Of a DNA stretch of 64,000 bases, positions 49,701 to 63,781 are shown in pieces. Every line of letters starts with the position of its first letter. Position 1 is the first letter of the stretch. A model generated the notes under the pieces. That model made no database searches, was not told where the DNA came from, and saw only the letters and a list, made by a program, of their open reading frames with translations. A program made the translations under genes and the position numbers. This DNA is from Lingula anatina (Eukaryota > Brachiopoda > Lingulata > Lingulida > Lingulidae), in assembly GCF_001039355.2 (NCBI RefSeq), contig NW_019775389.1, positions 132,380 through 196,379 of the forward strand, read 5' to 3'.

Positions 49701-51058
49701 GCGTAATACTTAATTTGCACATTTTAATTAGTTTTAACCGAATGTTTAAAAAGAGTTAATCGTATTAAAATAGTATAAGTACATTTGCATCCAAGATTAA
49801 CACAGTGTAAGTGCAGCCTAAGGCGCAGTTAGGTAGCCACCTCTACTCACTTTGACGGCAAATCGCTATGTAAATGACATGATATGAAATATTTATAGCC
49901 ATTCGATACACCGCCCTATGGGGAATACTGTTTGCTTTTTGTATAGTTTCTATGTAGCAATTTGTATAAAACACGCCATGGAATTATATATCTGTCACGA
50001 AAGCTTTCAGCTTGCATCACAGCGCAAGACTACTTCTGCCATTTATTTTTACTTTTTACAATGTACTGTAGGCAAAGGGCGAGCGCGTAATGTGGTCTAG
50101 GCGGGCGTGGTCTAGAGCCTTCGGATTTTCTTTCAAGATGATTTCTGTAACTTGTATTCTTTTCCAAAAAGGAAATAGACATCTATATACCTGTGTGACA
50201 ATGCTAATTTTTATCCTAAGTGGTGGTGTAAAGCATTAATGAAACTAACATTTTCCTTTCAGACCTGTAAAAACGAATTGATACAGAATTAATAAATGGT
50301 TTTAAGTTTCATTGAAAATTGTTAAAGTTCGATATGCCATGTTAAGCCACTTCCTCTCTACCTGGTTAATAAAAGCATATTGGGTACGTTAGGGATACGG
50401 AGAACTGCACAAACACCGTCAGATTTTTGTAGAATCTGAGTCAGTTCGTGAAAATGTATCCCACTGTGGTGTCATAGCAAAAAAAGAAGTTTGTTATAAA
50501 CTACACACTTCATGTAAAAACGAGCGAATCAACCGTATAATGCAATAATGCACTTATGCCAGTATGAGATCCATCTCAATGATGGTGCTCTATTCTTGAA
50601 TCCTTTTCTAAAATAGCTAGAAAAACACACCGGAAAGTAGCGCCGTAGCTCCATTAGGCCATGCAACCAAGCGCATCCCATTACTGCAAATATACACGTA
50701 CGGAGAGTTTCCGCGAAGACTGTTATATTACTGCTTTCGAAGAATTGTTTTGCAAAGATAACGCCGTTTACAATGTATGAAATGTCTGAACTGCTATTGT
50801 AAATTGGGTCTTTTTATCTCAAAAACCAATAAATATACCAGTTCCAGGTTAAGTCATGGGCAGCTCCACAGCTCACTCTAGTACATTAAATTAATAAATG
50901 CCATGTTTAGTCACTGCCTACCTCATATAAACTTACTATGAAAAAATTGGCATACAAGTGTCGTTTCAGATACTAATTTACAAGGCCGTTCCAGTCATTC
51001 TTTTCAAGTAAAAATGACTGACACACAGCAATTTAATAAATACATCTACACGTGCAAA

Positions 51059-51290
51059 TAAACTTGTAAACCACGCACGCACACCCACACGCACTTTTTT
51101 GCAAACACTGCACTGTTCAATGCATTTTAAATTATGTAAACAAATAATGCTTAACCAACTTCGAAACCACAAAAATCAACCCGCTATGCGCAGAACCCAC
51201 GTTAATACGCAAAATAGGAAACCCTACAACCGCACGCACACTAACACACAGAACCACACGCATACACACAGACACGCACATGACTGCATC
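51059..51290. repeat. scattered CA/CACG-rich tract
   Basis: Two CA-rich blocks (about 51074-51095 and 51230-51285) with cacgcac units around unique sequence. Confidence 0.6.
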
Positions 51291-51794
51291 AAATAGATCA
51301 ATCGATTTACGCCGTACACAACTCGTGCCAATATCTGACCGACGTCCACTAGAACGCTAAAGCCCAGCTTATTCACTACCAAACACGCGCGACTTTAAAG
51401 CCCGTCGAGTGAAAAATTACAGAAGCTGTGTTTACACGAGATAAATCAATGGCCTCATCCACCTGGCAAATTTGCCAATCACTAAGTCAAAAACGCCGCT
51501 TCATCAATAAACATGGCAGGGTTATGGACATCCCCGGCCAGTGATCGCAAATATTATTTAATGTGTGGGGTTCCGTTATATTTCTTTCACTTAACAGATT
51601 TTCTTCGGTTTAATCACCCGTCAAGTTGTCCGCTGAATACACATGTTCGTCAGTGAAACCGAGTGCAGCGTCATTTACCTTTTAAGTTAAAGACGGTAAA
51701 GTGAAATCAAAAGAAAATAAATAGACGAAAGAGCCACGACAAAAGAAAATGATAATTAAAAAGAAAGATCACCATTAATGGTAAGTTTTCTCAC

Positions 51795-51888
51795 CTCATC
51801 TATGTTCCAACAAGTGTTTTTGACGTGCCGAGATGTTTCACTGCCTTGGTGAAGAAATCAGACGTTTTATCTTCAGGCTGAGTAATAA
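51795..51888 (-). other. possible leader exon on the minus strand
   Basis: Between ttattactcag and GATGAG|GTGAGA (GT at 51794-51793) lie 94 bases. The acceptor has a weak pyrimidine tract. A frame through it ends in a stop before the donor, so it would be 5' UTR at most. It is on gene B's strand, 8 kb upstream. Confidence 0.2.
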
Positions 51889-52465
51889 TATTATTTCTGT
51901 CGTGGAACACAGAGAACGCTGTCCCTTGCGTAACGCAGAAAATAAAGGATCCTCTGCACCCCAGAACCACGTAAGCCTGGATCTGCCATGAATTATGCAC
52001 CAAGATGCCTCTAAAGTTCACTTAACCCCATATGTGTGCTAATGATGACAACAAAGTGACCAATGTCATTTCACACGGCTCCAAGGGGAATGTCTCCACT
52101 GGAACTGCGAGAGGGGATGCGCACGCATCTCCGCAAATGGCACACTGACATTAGATATGCTTTTGTTTCTGGTAATATGAACGACTGAGGCAATACAATG
52201 TCTCAGGATACGTTTAGTATCGATTTAGTTCGAATGTTTAACAAAGTCAACAAATGGTTTCTGCGTGGCTGTATTGGCACAGTCTACCTGGGGAAGGTGT
52301 ACATGGATTCATCGCCGGTAATGGATCTGAATAAAACAGGAGGGAATTATCTATCTTTTTTTTCTGCTTTTTTTTTTTGCCATTTTTAATATCTGTTATG
52401 AGTTGTCGCACCAATAAATACAACACGTATTTGAGTTCACGCATCCAATCGTTTCACTGTTCGCC

Positions 52466-52610
52466 TCTCTCTCCGTCTGTCCGTCTGTCTGTCTGTCTGT
52501 CTGTCTGTCAATCTGGCTGTCTGGTTTCCCCCTGTATCTGCGTGCGTGCCTGCCTGTTTTCCTGTATGTCTTTCTGTTTGTCTGCCTGTCTGTCTGTCTT
52601 ACTGTCCGAC
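52466..52610. repeat. (CTGT)n microsatellite, degenerate
   Basis: Core of 7-8 tandem CTGT units near 52475-52508, then variant CTGT/CTGC units to about 52605. Confidence 0.9.
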
Positions 52611-55592
52611 TTTATAGTATTTTGAGAGACTTACCCGAAAAAATGATGCACAAGGCAGGGGGCGTACATGAGTATGCTCTATAGATAATATCAAATCAGT
52701 GGACGCAGTGGACAGTCGGGTCCTCGACGTGCACTTAATGACCCCTTTATACCAGATCAGGGGGTGCGAGGCGTTGGGTGCGACAGTTGTGTTGAAGGGG
52801 ACCATCGCAGACGATAAACTTGGTACAAAGGAAATGTATGCCCCAAAATTGTGCCCTAACCGCACATTGTTAATAATCTAGACGGATATAATGGACGGTG
52901 CTCTTAATGCAGTTCAGTGCATCTTTACTCAGCTTACAATTCTAACGCATACTCGGTCTGTCTATAATACTTTCGTGGGTATTTCATTAACAAGATGATC
53001 AATGCTTCATCATAGCCTTGTTGCTTATAATATACAGGTAGTAGTAGATTAAAAAATAAAATGATCTCAAAAAACATTCCTTACAATTCTATGGAATTCC
53101 ACTTAATATTACACTGTCATAGAACAGCTTTTATGAACATGCCATGTTAACTCGATGGACTGCATGATAGCCATATATGATTATCAGAATAAAAACTGGC
53201 AGTAAGCATCTTTCGGTGTTTTGGGTAATGGGCCACCGCCACTTTTACCAAGTGGGCTATTGTATTTTCAGTCAAGATGAGGCAACATTTCATATTGTTA
53301 AATTAACATACGTGTAAGATCGCTTTCACAAGTTTTATCACACCTCTATGTATAGATCAAATTGAAGGACCATCACTCAATGTTAATAAAACACCTTTAA
53401 GGGGGAGGGGTTGGAGATACGGGCATATATTGATAGGGAAGAAGAGCATATATCATTAAAATAGACAACACAGGCAATAATATTCAACTGTGCAAAGGAG
53501 AATGACTGTGTTTTTTAAGAGAGTACGGAATGGGCGTTTTATTCCGACATTGTTATCAAACTATTATGTATCTGACAAATGAACTTTTTTAACAACAAGG
53601 TACCGTAGGTGTGACCATAGTAAAGATTCAATGACGCTTTTCAGTAACAACCAGTTCCCTGTTTATACACCTCGATCAAGCCAGTTCCATCGAGAACAGA
53701 AACCAGGACAATCCATTGGAAACTACCAACGCGCCGGTACAAGGTGGGAACATCGGGGTAGACACCAGGCCCAGGTAGCCAATGCGCACTCTTCCAATTC
53801 AAAGGACGGGCGAATTCCCGGACAAGTGAAGTTGCATTAGATTGAGTGTCTACTTATAACAAAGCTAGACAAAACGCAGTAGAGTAATGACCCATTCTGA
53901 TCCAGCGGAGCGCAGACAATGTTTGATCGATATAGTTATTGAAAACACTCTTTATTAGAGCTGAGGTAAATCATTTTGGGCACTGCAGTTGAATGTGATG
54001 TAATTTTGTCTAACTATTATTTGCGCTATCATTGGAAGGCATACGGCATATATGACACGATATTCTCCTTGTGCCATCGAACGCATTGCGCTCTCCCTTC
54101 AAAGGTTCAGTTACAATGGCCTTTTAGCGTTAATCACATTACTCCTTTTAATATATCAATTATTCAGTGACATTCCAATGGTCCCCAAAGATAAGCGCAA
54201 CAATTCAGTGGTGAAACATTAGTGCATGAAATTATTGGCGCTTTATTGAAGAATCCCTTCTAAATATACCAGTGGGATATTTTGGATTTCTTCAATCATT
54301 GCAAACGTTTGGCGCGGTTTCAATTAATGCGACCAAGACCTGATGATCCAGTGCACTACAGCCAGCTGCCGCTTGGTGGCACCACCTAAACTGTTCTTGA
54401 CTTTAAGAAATATATAAGTGTAGTCTAATTCGACCCAAGTTAAATAAAAAATCATTAACAGATACATGTATGAGGACATAAAGCATGGCTTTAATATACA
54501 CTGTATCCTCTCACAGGGTGGCAGTTATTATAGGGAAAAAGTGAAAATACCACCCTGTAACTTTTGGCCAGATGGAAGCGCTACTACAGCAGATGCCCCC
54601 ATTAACTTCAATCTGTAGTAATAAGCTATTCCGAAGAGGTTACTTTTATCTGTCACAAAAGAGCAAGTGCTTGAATTGAGATCAATTATTTGTCTTGATT
54701 ACTGTCAAGGGGACTTTGCTTGGGTCAGTGCCTGAGCAGTTATGCAAACAATTACCAACCATGTGATCAACCTAGAGATTTCATTACAGGGTCAGAGATA
54801 GTAAAATGACCGTCTATTTATCTAAAGACATATTTGAGAATATCCTGTGAAAAGTCAATCTGTGGCCCTGGTAGAGGGTAGCTTTAATCCCACAAAAGTA
54901 AGAAGTGCGTAGAGTTGAACAGGTGAAAGACATACAGTCGACTAGTTTCACCGGACAATTAACTACACGCTTCCCTTTATTAAAGTAAAATGACCTTTTC
55001 GATCATAACGATTTCGGACAAAGGCACTTTTAAGTGGAAAAAAATCCTGAAATTCGGGTACCATCCTGGAGGGATAAATTTATCCGGAACCTCTTTTTCC
55101 TGTGCTGGTTTGATTTTCTCCCAAAGTGCCGATCCCAGGTCTTTTTATTTACATTTCTTATGCATCATCAACAAACAAACGGGAGGACGCTGGATCTTGG
55201 TTTATTGATAAAATCGGGTGAAGAGACACGTAGACCAGCCTCTTTCATTGACCTAACAAGAAACCCCGCGAACAAGCTACGCCTTATGTCTTGACATTTG
55301 TCAACGATAGAGATATTCAGAACCTGTGATAGCGAAAGGCAGTGATAGGGACAGGTTCCTGTAAGATTGCTGTACAATATACTACATTGTACACATATGT
55401 TGACACTGTGAAGTTGTCAAAATTTAAGTAAATATACTGTTATTTGCTTTCTGTTTCTATGGGTTGAGCATATGTACAGTGCTTGCTGTAAGTTAGTTTT
55501 TTATCGAGCTTGTTATCGGGTGTTTACACATGTATAGTTCTTTATTAGGAAAATAAATGAAAGACAGAATAAATTAAAACGCAGTTACAGAG

Positions 55593-55593
<1 letters not shown>

Positions 55594-55628
<35 letters not shown>
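55594..55628. repeat. (CT)n microsatellite
   Basis: Perfect CT run of about 34 bases. Confidence 0.95.
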
Positions 55629-55631
<3 letters not shown>

Positions 55632-56632
55632 ATATCGCACGCACATCACAAAAACACTCCCTGCAGTGATCAACTAATACATTGTACAAATTGCTTGAAA
55701 TGAGGGAAGATATGGGAAAATCATGTGACTCGTCCACAGTAAAATACCACAATGGACTAGTGCGTGCTTGTCATAAATCTACATTAAGCTTAAGGAGACA
55801 TGCTGTTCCGTTATCATACGGCATGCAGACGTGCCCAAAAGAGAAGAAATAATGCCAATTAACGGTGCGATCTAAGAACTCTGAAACACTAAAGTAGGAA
55901 TAGAGTATTAACTATCTTGAATGTTTTTAACGAAGGCTCATTGACAGCCTTCAGCATTCTGTCAACAGAATATTCATTGAAGAGGATCTGATGTGATCTC
56001 TACATAGGCACTGGTATAAACATTTATTTGTTACAGTGGGTGTTGACTTTATTGGCATGTTTATTTACCAATAAGTGTTATATATTTTGCTAAGTGCTTG
56101 CCAAGCGACCTTAATAAGTAGCAAAGATAAAAATACATGGGACTACGCGCTTCGATAAAGTTGACTTGATATATGACTATTTCAATCCCCTAACCCCTAT
56201 CTGTGAACGCCCTTACTGTAGTGGGTTCATTTAACGCTGAGTCATGCAACATCTCTTTAAAGCATCAGACCCTCTTTTCAACCGCCGCTCCCCCTACTAG
56301 TACACACACAGCCACACCTAGGGTGCGCTAAAAGATACGAAGGAGATCGCCAGAGACATCCCACCCCCGGTTCAACACCTCCACCTTCGTGTTCGATCTT
56401 CACCCGGGTGAGCGTGACTCACGCGACAACAGTTTGACCCTTGTAGTGAAAGCAGACAATGCAGATAACAACCAATTACTACCGGGCATTGTCTGACCGC
56501 TTTTTGGGGGTGAATGGAAAGACATCAAGTTCATAGTGATACGTCCGATGAAGGCCATTTGTACTTTAATTTTCAGATCACGACTTATTGAACCAGCAAA
56601 CCAACCCTACTATAGCCCGATTTTCAATCTTT

Positions 56633-56992
56633 GGGCCCATTCAGAACAATTTGATCTGCGGACTAACTGATCCGCAGACCAAATATGGCTGATCCGCTTG
56701 AAAGCAAAGCCGCAGTCCCCTAGATGGACACCTCGCCTCCCACACGTGCCGTCCCTACAGGGGCACAGCAGTTAAATCTTGGCTCCACTTTTATGAGACG
56801 TAGAAAACAAGGCAAATATCATCATAAGAGCGAATTGCGTCCTGATCGAAGAGCAACCGAGATTCAATTGCTGTGCCCCTGTTGGGATGGCGCGTGTAGG
56901 AGGCGGGGAGTTCATTGGGGAATTAGGCGGCATCGCTTTCAAGTGGGTCGGCTATATTTGATCCGCGGATCAACTTGTTCCGAAAGCGCCCC
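56633..56992. mobile_element. foldback/MITE element, copy 1
   Basis: Almost the whole 360 bases is one inverted repeat. Left gggcccatt..gaacaa..tgatccgcagaccaaatat pairs with right gatccgcggatca..gttccgaaagcgcccc. Inner blocks pair too (caggggcacagca with tgctgtgcccctg; cgcctcccacacg with cgtgtaggaggcg). Arms are about 170-180 bp. Shares ends with 63487-63781. The open frame at 56724-56999 lies wholly within it and is not a gene. Confidence 0.8.
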
Positions 56993-57476
56993 AATATAGC
57001 CGATTAAAACCATTCTTAACCTACCCAGGGTCGGTATACTGCATTGTGTACCGTTTGAATTCCAATTGCAATACATAACCACTTTCAGTCCAACGCATGC
57101 AGTGCACCACCGGGACCTTCTTACAAGCCAAGTCTTACATACAGGGAACATTAACCTGCGTCACAAAGGCTTAAAACACTTATAGCGCACTCAGTGCAAT
57201 AAACCGCAATAAAAGCTCGCCTAACCAATGAGCCCAGGACAACCTGTTCCGCGGACCTTTTCCAGACAAGTCTGCTTCTCACTCGTCATTTGAATCGAGA
57301 GTGCGTAAAAAGCCACGAGTTCAAACGCCAAGGCACCGTGCAATCGTCGGTGATTTTTATTGTGGTTTCTCGCTCAGAGAGGGTCAAATTCTAGGATAAC
57401 CACTTATTGGACCACTTAATGGTCGCGTACGAAAAAAAGGTGCTCTCCGTGGAATATACAGAGCATCACACTGGGC

Positions 57477-57590
57477 CCATTTTAAGGCCATTCACACTAG
57501 CACGTAAACTACGGTCCAGATAACTCCCATCTATTCGCGGACAGGCGTTAACCGCGGTCGAAATTGCCAGTGTGAATGGCCCTATAATGG
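57477..57590. mobile_element. ~114-bp MITE with GGCCATTCACACT inverted ends
   Basis: Left ccattttaaggccattcaca and the inverse of the right end (ccattatagggccattcaca) match at most positions. The centre has further partial symmetry (cggtccag, ccgcggtc). No coding capacity. Confidence 0.7.
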
Positions 57591-58252
57591 ACATGGTGTT
57601 GCGTATGTGTTATTCCTGAGCTACTCTTGGTTGATCATGGTAATCATTGCCTGCATAGTACGTTTTCTTGACAGAATTATCGTTGTCTTGTCACTCCATC
57701 TCTACCTGCAGTACACTGCTACATAGGGTAGGTTTCAAAATGTGCAATGCTTTCTATTCATATTTAGTTCAAATGTGCCCAGCATGAAGCATGCGCTCAA
57801 TATACACATTATCTCGACATATACACTGTACATACAGCAGTGCAGACAGATGTGCACGATATACATCTGTGTGGACATACATGTACAGTAAGTGTCTCAG
57901 CTTGGATCCTCACATAACTGAATAACATTTGTAAGTGTAACTGATCTGATTTTGGACAAAATAGCGGGAACCCGACCTTATACTACCAGCAAAAGATACC
58001 TTTTCTCTACAACCACACATACTCCAAGAAAGTAAGAGTAACCGTGTCGACAACCGCCTTATATACACATATTGCTTGTGCAGGAACATTTAACGAAACA
58101 TTGACATTTTGAAGGTTTATAAAGTAGAACTGATCATAATAGCATGCATGAATAATACATATGTAAAGTTGTTGGGGGAATAATTCCATGAAACATTGCG
58201 GATCAATCAGACTAATGTGGATTGTACAGTATATTGACGGTCTGCTGCCACG

Positions 58253-58255
<3 letters not shown>

Positions 58256-58290
<35 letters not shown>
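58256..58290. repeat. (GA)n microsatellite
   Basis: Perfect GA run of about 34 bases. Confidence 0.95.
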
Positions 58291-58294
<4 letters not shown>

Positions 58295-59285
58295 CATTGT
58301 ACTCTATCAAAGAGCGCGGGGATACAAGGAGATATAGAGAGAGGGTGCAGTGGCGGGCATTATTGTGAGTTAGTGCGAGAGTGAGGTCAAAGCTCTCCCT
58401 ATACGACCCTTGTACTCACATACCCTTAAGTCATAGCCTTATTGTTGTGAAAAAATGCGGGACGTCTTTTTACAGGGACAGGTAAGCACATCATGTCATT
58501 TGTGACAAAAAATTGCCTATATATATGACACTGTTCCACCCAGTAAATCATACAGTGCAATGAAAGAGTGTCCCCATAAGTTATCATAACCCAATAATAG
58601 CCAGGTTAGACCACGGGCCCATAACGTTAGCAAAATATGGAATGTTGAACAAAACGAGACATATAAAACCAATAGCCACTATATTATATGTGTTCGCATA
58701 ACAAACAGAAGCTCTATTTTTTGTCTCTTGATTCGATTCAGGAAAACAGTTCTAGGGCTATAGTACGTTTTAAGTATAAAATGTACCTTGATGCTTTTTC
58801 TTTCAAAGCTAGTAGAATTGTATGTAAATTCAGAAATGAGCGTGACATATTGAATAGTTGGTTTGTCACTGCATTTTCCTCTTACAAAAAAAACCTTCTT
58901 CCCTATAAACACCATTATAATGATTTGCTGTCTGAATATTTTTTGTGTATGCCATAAAGCAATTATTAATAACGTTACGAGCTTTCGCCATATAATGCAG
59001 CATCCAGCTACTAGACTAGCGACTCAAATCATGATCGTGGATTAAAATGCGGGTTTAATTCGACAGCCCCGTGATAGCAAGTCATCATGAACAACGGCAA
59101 GCGGGCTATGCATGAAATAACTCTTGCCCTTGGTTACAACGTGCATACAGTATATTCTAACACAGACCGTGTTTTACTTTTGTGTCAAATAAGAAATCAG
59201 CAGGACTGAAATCTAGTGCAAAATTTGAGGATTTCAATAAACGTGCACTGGTGATATTTTGTGAAGAGTTAGCGTATTGACTTAC

Positions 59286-59440
59286 CTGGTTTGGACTCGT
59301 CTGGGGCTGCCCTCTGGTTTGAGCTGAACGTTATCAGATGAAGCCGCTGGCGTCTCAATAGCTACTTATGTGTAGTCCCTGGCGCCCAGCTCTCGCTCTC
59401 TCTCTTTCTGTCCCTCTTTCTCTTCTTAACCGAAAACCGC
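59286..59440 (-). other. candidate first (leader) exon of gene B
   Basis: On the minus strand the sequence reads AAACCAG|GTAAGTCA (GT at 59285-59284), a full-consensus donor. The preceding ~150 bases are GC-richer than the neighbourhood, bordered upstream by a GA-rich (minus-strand) tract. It is 15 kb upstream of the gene B acceptor at 43890. No start codon in frame with gene B is needed. The 5' limit is nominal and the link to gene B is inference. Confidence 0.3.
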
Positions 59441-60663
59441 CAGCCTCATCCCTGCATTTTAGTCCTACTGCCTCTCTGCTTATCACGCTCGGAGTTTCTA
59501 TAAAAGTTCAAAGAGCTGAATTATACGTAAGAACGGCGCAGTCACCGGTAAGCAAAGCGTCACACGCTAGACCGTGTATATGCTTTGTCTGTCGCCTCAC
59601 CAACATGTGATGGTTTCACTTGACTTCACAGGGGGTCACATGAATTTTTGACGATTATATTTCCCTGCATGAAAAACACACATAAGGACAAACATATAAG
59701 CTAGCTGTATACACTGCACGTACTGTACAGGTGCATTCACCGATGTTCGAGACCTGAGAAACAAATGCTAGCTGCTTACTCAAGTCTTGCTCTTGTCACA
59801 TATCAACCAAGAAGCTTAAAGTATTGATTCAATGATACTCAACCACGCTGGGGAGACGCACAGAACCTCTCACCGGTTAACACACACAATATTAATGTCT
59901 TAATTGCCGTCCCTTGGGGTGACGAGAAACTCCTTAGGTCCTTTAATTAACCCAATTACCAACTTTATTGAATTGGGATGGTTTTAAAAAATAACTAGGC
60001 TAGGAATAATTGGATTTAATGTGCAGGTCTTCTGTGGTGTTGAGATGGCCCCTAAGTCCTTGAACTTTAACCTTTGATAACCAGGTTTCTATGCAGTCTG
60101 CTAGAAATAAAACTGTCATCGAACATCCAGCACGGGTCATATAATTAGAATCCGGAAGAAATTGGAACACTTTTTTAACGTGGACTTGATATCAGACATC
60201 CGGCTGTACAGACTGTTCTACATATACCGTACATGCGTATTCACAAATGCGAATGTTTGGACCTTTAGAATTTGGTATTTTGTTGATTACTATTTTACAT
60301 AGACTTTACCAGTTTAAACTGGTCGGTCGCGGCTTTGTATTTGGGTGATTTACAGTTTAAACAGATGAGAAACATGGAGAAGGGACATTATGAGAAAATT
60401 GGTGGTGGTCTTGTAGACTATAGATAACTGCTTGGTGTCCCGTTATGTATGGGGGAAGTAAACGAAATGAGACGAGTCTAGTTATCGCTGTTAAAAAATG
60501 CTTTCATGTTTCACTGACCTTGGTCATTTAGGTCGTAATTAACGACTTGCAGCTCCTTCCAAAAGGTTAAGAGACGCATGAAACCCCGTGATCCACTGCA
60601 GCAATATATTAAGTGAGGAATGCTCACGATAGGGCAAATATTGTTTTTGTTAATTTTTTTTCT

Positions 60664-60703
60664 GTGTGTATGTGTGTGTGTGTGTGTGGGGGGGGGGGGG
60701 GTT
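60664..60703. repeat. (GT)n followed by a 14-16 base G run
   Basis: GT repeat passing directly into oligo-G. Confidence 0.92.
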
Positions 60704-60752
60704 ACCAGCTCATTGCTTAGTTTAAATGCCCCTTACTCCACTGCTTCAAGTA

Positions 60753-60754
<2 letters not shown>

Positions 60755-60785
<31 letters not shown>

Positions 60786-60800
60786 CTGTGTGTGCGTGCG
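60755..60800. repeat. (GT)n microsatellite
   Basis: About 14 perfect GT units, then GCCTGT/GCGT variants. Confidence 0.93.
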
Positions 60801-61235
60801 TATGTAGTGGTCTAGCTAAACACTTGAACTGCCTATATTTTTGAGTGTCGAAAATAAATGCTAAGAAACCCAATGGTGTACATAAGATGCACCTCAATGT
60901 TGCAGGAAAACTAAGTGTAGATGTGAGCATTATCACCACACTTATACCACAAAAGTTGGACCCAACGGCATAGCTATAGTCCGTTTCCTTTGATCGCTCA
61001 TTTGGATTCAAAACTCTTGCAGGTCATACGCATCTATGTACTTATACACGGCAGTGCAAAGGGAATCGCTGAAATTTCCACGGAAATTAGTCTCTCTATA
61101 TAACCCTTCAACTAACCATTTTTTAAGAAGCTGTCCTGCATTCCGACCATACGGCTATTCAGGTCGCTTTTTTAGCCACAGTTTTTAACGATGTATTGAT
61201 TCAGAATAGGCTTCTAAAACGCCATTTGGGCGGCT

Positions 61236-61285
61236 CGTTTCAATTGCCGACCTTCCCCCTCGTTTCAATTGCCGACCTTCCCCCT
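61236..61285. repeat. 25-bp exact tandem doublet
   Basis: Two exact copies of a 25-base unit starting cgtttcaatt and ending ttccccct, followed by a decayed third half-unit rich in C. Confidence 0.95.
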
Positions 61286-63486
61286 CATTTACCTGCCCCC
61301 CTCCCCGCGTTTGGACAAATATGGACTTTACTACACTTATGATAACATCAGTACTGATTACCAATGAAACTATCGGTCTAAGTAGACCGATCCTACTCCT
61401 CGGGGACTCTCGCTGAATGCAATCAGTTTAACAAATTAACACGCCTTCTGTTATTTCCAAAGTACTGTTCAACGCCAGCATTTTAATAAAATGACATGCT
61501 GATGAGTAAAGAAGAAAGGTGGGATGTATTTTGGGCTCATTCAATAGTTTTAAGACATCCTCTCTCTTATCTTCTTTCCTGGAAGTCAATCCCACCCTGT
61601 AGTGCATTGAATACAATATTAATGCACGGCTCCAATGCCTGCTACCGATTAATCTGACTATTTGTGTGCTAAGTCAACTGCATTATCGGTCAGTGGTCAT
61701 TAGTGGCTTGTACAGGGGTCAGTCAGTCATTACTCACACTGTGTCTCTCTCACAGGGGCACATAGTAAACATACGTGTATATGTCGAATACGAGTAGAGG
61801 GCAAAGCCAAGAGTATTGGTACACTTCTTTAAGATTGCCGTCTTCGTGGTTTAGGCCTTTAGTGACATCATGGGCAGAACGTAGAAAGCTGATATCACGA
61901 CACCTTGAAATGTTATGTGACTGTGGCGATACACGCTTTATTCGGTTTTAGGGGTATTTTAGGGGTTTTTCGGTGAAATACAGGTACTTTCTCTGGGAAT
62001 ATATGTCAAATAATGCACCGCCACCCTCTCGCGGTATTTGTCTTGATCACATCTCGCGGACTCCTGGTGTGTGTTCATCGCAAGAGTAACAGTGTAATAT
62101 CTCAAACTTGCTACAGATAATTTGTCGCAGATTTCCATCAAGATTTCCATCAAGTCTTTTCAGTAGGGTGTCGCAAAAAAAAGAAAACGCAAAACAAGCC
62201 GGAGTTTTATGGTAATGAGTCACGGGGGCACGTCTTCAGCAGCCACAATGGCCAGAACCCACATGCGATAGGCGGAAGGTACCAGTTTACTGGTCGTATT
62301 GCAGGACACAGTCCAGAATGAATGGATGTAGTGATTTGTGTTCATGACTCACTAGCAGTCATACACTCACAGTCACATGCAACTTGTTTATTGCACGAGG
62401 ACGGGCGCGTGCCACGTGCTGTAAACAAGATTACAACACACTCAGGGTACCATGAAGAAAGGGATGCACCGCTCTTTATTCTCTGTTCAAAGGAGCTTTC
62501 TATTTCACATTCAACCTGTCGTGTTTTGTGCATTGTATACAATATTTGCCCATTCCGCCGATTATGTAGATGATCAGATATAAGTATTTGTACTAAATGT
62601 GATTAAGTGTGTTTTTTCGATCAATCTCCATTAAGCGAAATCATGTTTTCCAACACGAGGACGTTATTTTATATTCACAGTTGGGATAAATATCGGTGTA
62701 AATATATATTATCTGTTGGTACTAGGTATCCCAAATTTAACAAACTTTATTTCTAACTTAGCAGTATACTCGTAATGAAGATGAAGACTGGCAAAAATTG
62801 AAATTTACAACTAGAAAACGGGGTTTTAGATCGTAATTTTTCGCAACAGTTTCCGATAAGATATTCCTTGTTGATTGCGGGGGAATTGTTGAAATTTGCC
62901 AGGAAAATCAATGCCTGGTATATAAAACTCTAACGTGCAGTGTATGTCTTGAAAGTAAAAAAAAAACGGTTTATGTGATAACTATTCTGTTACCTTGTGG
63001 TGCAAACTCATTAAATGTAAAATATCATATCTCCCTTTACACGCAAAACTTTCCCCCGAAAAGTGCCAAATCGATACATCGGGAATCGGGTTGCTTTTAA
63101 ATAGGTTTGTAAGCAGATACGCCGACTAAATCAATAATAATGGTTGGAGAAAAAATGTATGAAACAATACAAACAGTACTCAGTATTCAATATTCTTTTT
63201 CAGGCAGGTTTTGCCAAAGGAGGGTGTAAAAAGTTGAATCGCATTACACAGTAAAATAATGATAAAATTTCTTATTATTACAACTACAGTAACAAGAAAA
63301 ATAATCTAATCATGTTGGTTTTTAGAAAACGAGCTGTATTTTAGTTTAAAGTTTGCTAGAGAAAAAACAAGAAACAACCTTTTCCTTTTATGGTGTTCAC
63401 GAGGAAAGTTCATGACAACGGACTCAAACGATGATGTCCAGTTTCATAAAACCTCGCTAAGCAGTAAATTCCTCTCCAACCTCAGA

Positions 63487-63781
63487 GAGCGCATTCACAT
63501 CAGATGGTCCGCAGGCTAACAGATCCGCGGATCAAATATGGCCGACCCACATAAAAGTGATGCCGCTAATGCCCTGGTCTCCCCGCCTCCGCACCCGCCG
63601 TCACGCGCCGTAGCTGCAGGGGTCTGTTAATTAAACATCAGAGGCGAGATTTAATCCCTTTAATGGCGCTTGTGGAGACGTTGTGACCATCAGGGGAATA
63701 AGAGGCTTGGTTTTCAGTCGGGTCGGCCATATTTTGTCCATGGATCAGTAAGTCCGCGCATCATCTGTTTTAAATGCGCTC
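63487..63781. mobile_element. foldback/MITE element, copy 2 (same family as 56633-56992)
   Basis: The left end gagcgcatt..cagatgg and right end (inverted: gagcgcatt..cagatga) start a ~64-bp terminal inverted repeat about three-quarters identical, including gatccgcggatcaaatatgg. The interior is shorter and less symmetric than in copy 1 but keeps the cgcctcc and ctgcagggg blocks. Confidence 0.75.

Larger units (their letters stand above)
46757..56632. other. long stretch without a supported coding gene
   Basis: Only short open frames without domain signals. Contents noted separately: CA-rich, CTGT and CT microsatellites and a possible minus-strand leader exon ending at 51795. Much of it could be intron or promoter of gene B. 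Confidence 0.45.
57591..63486. other. stretch without a supported coding gene
   Basis: No domain-bearing frame was found. The open frames near 58688-58957 (both strands), 60733-61011 and 62322-62573 look like chance. Contains microsatellites, a 25-bp doublet and a candidate leader exon for gene B (ending 59287-59286). Confidence 0.45.

Noticed and set aside
53631-53840. 69-codon frame rich in Gln/Arg/Ser
   Set aside because: No family recognised, no splice sites, too short to support.
56724-56999. 91-codon open frame
   Set aside because: Lies entirely inside the foldback MITE copy 1.
58679-58957. Overlapping frames of 78-89 codons on both strands
   Set aside because: Neither shows a domain; mutual overlap on opposite strands suggests chance.
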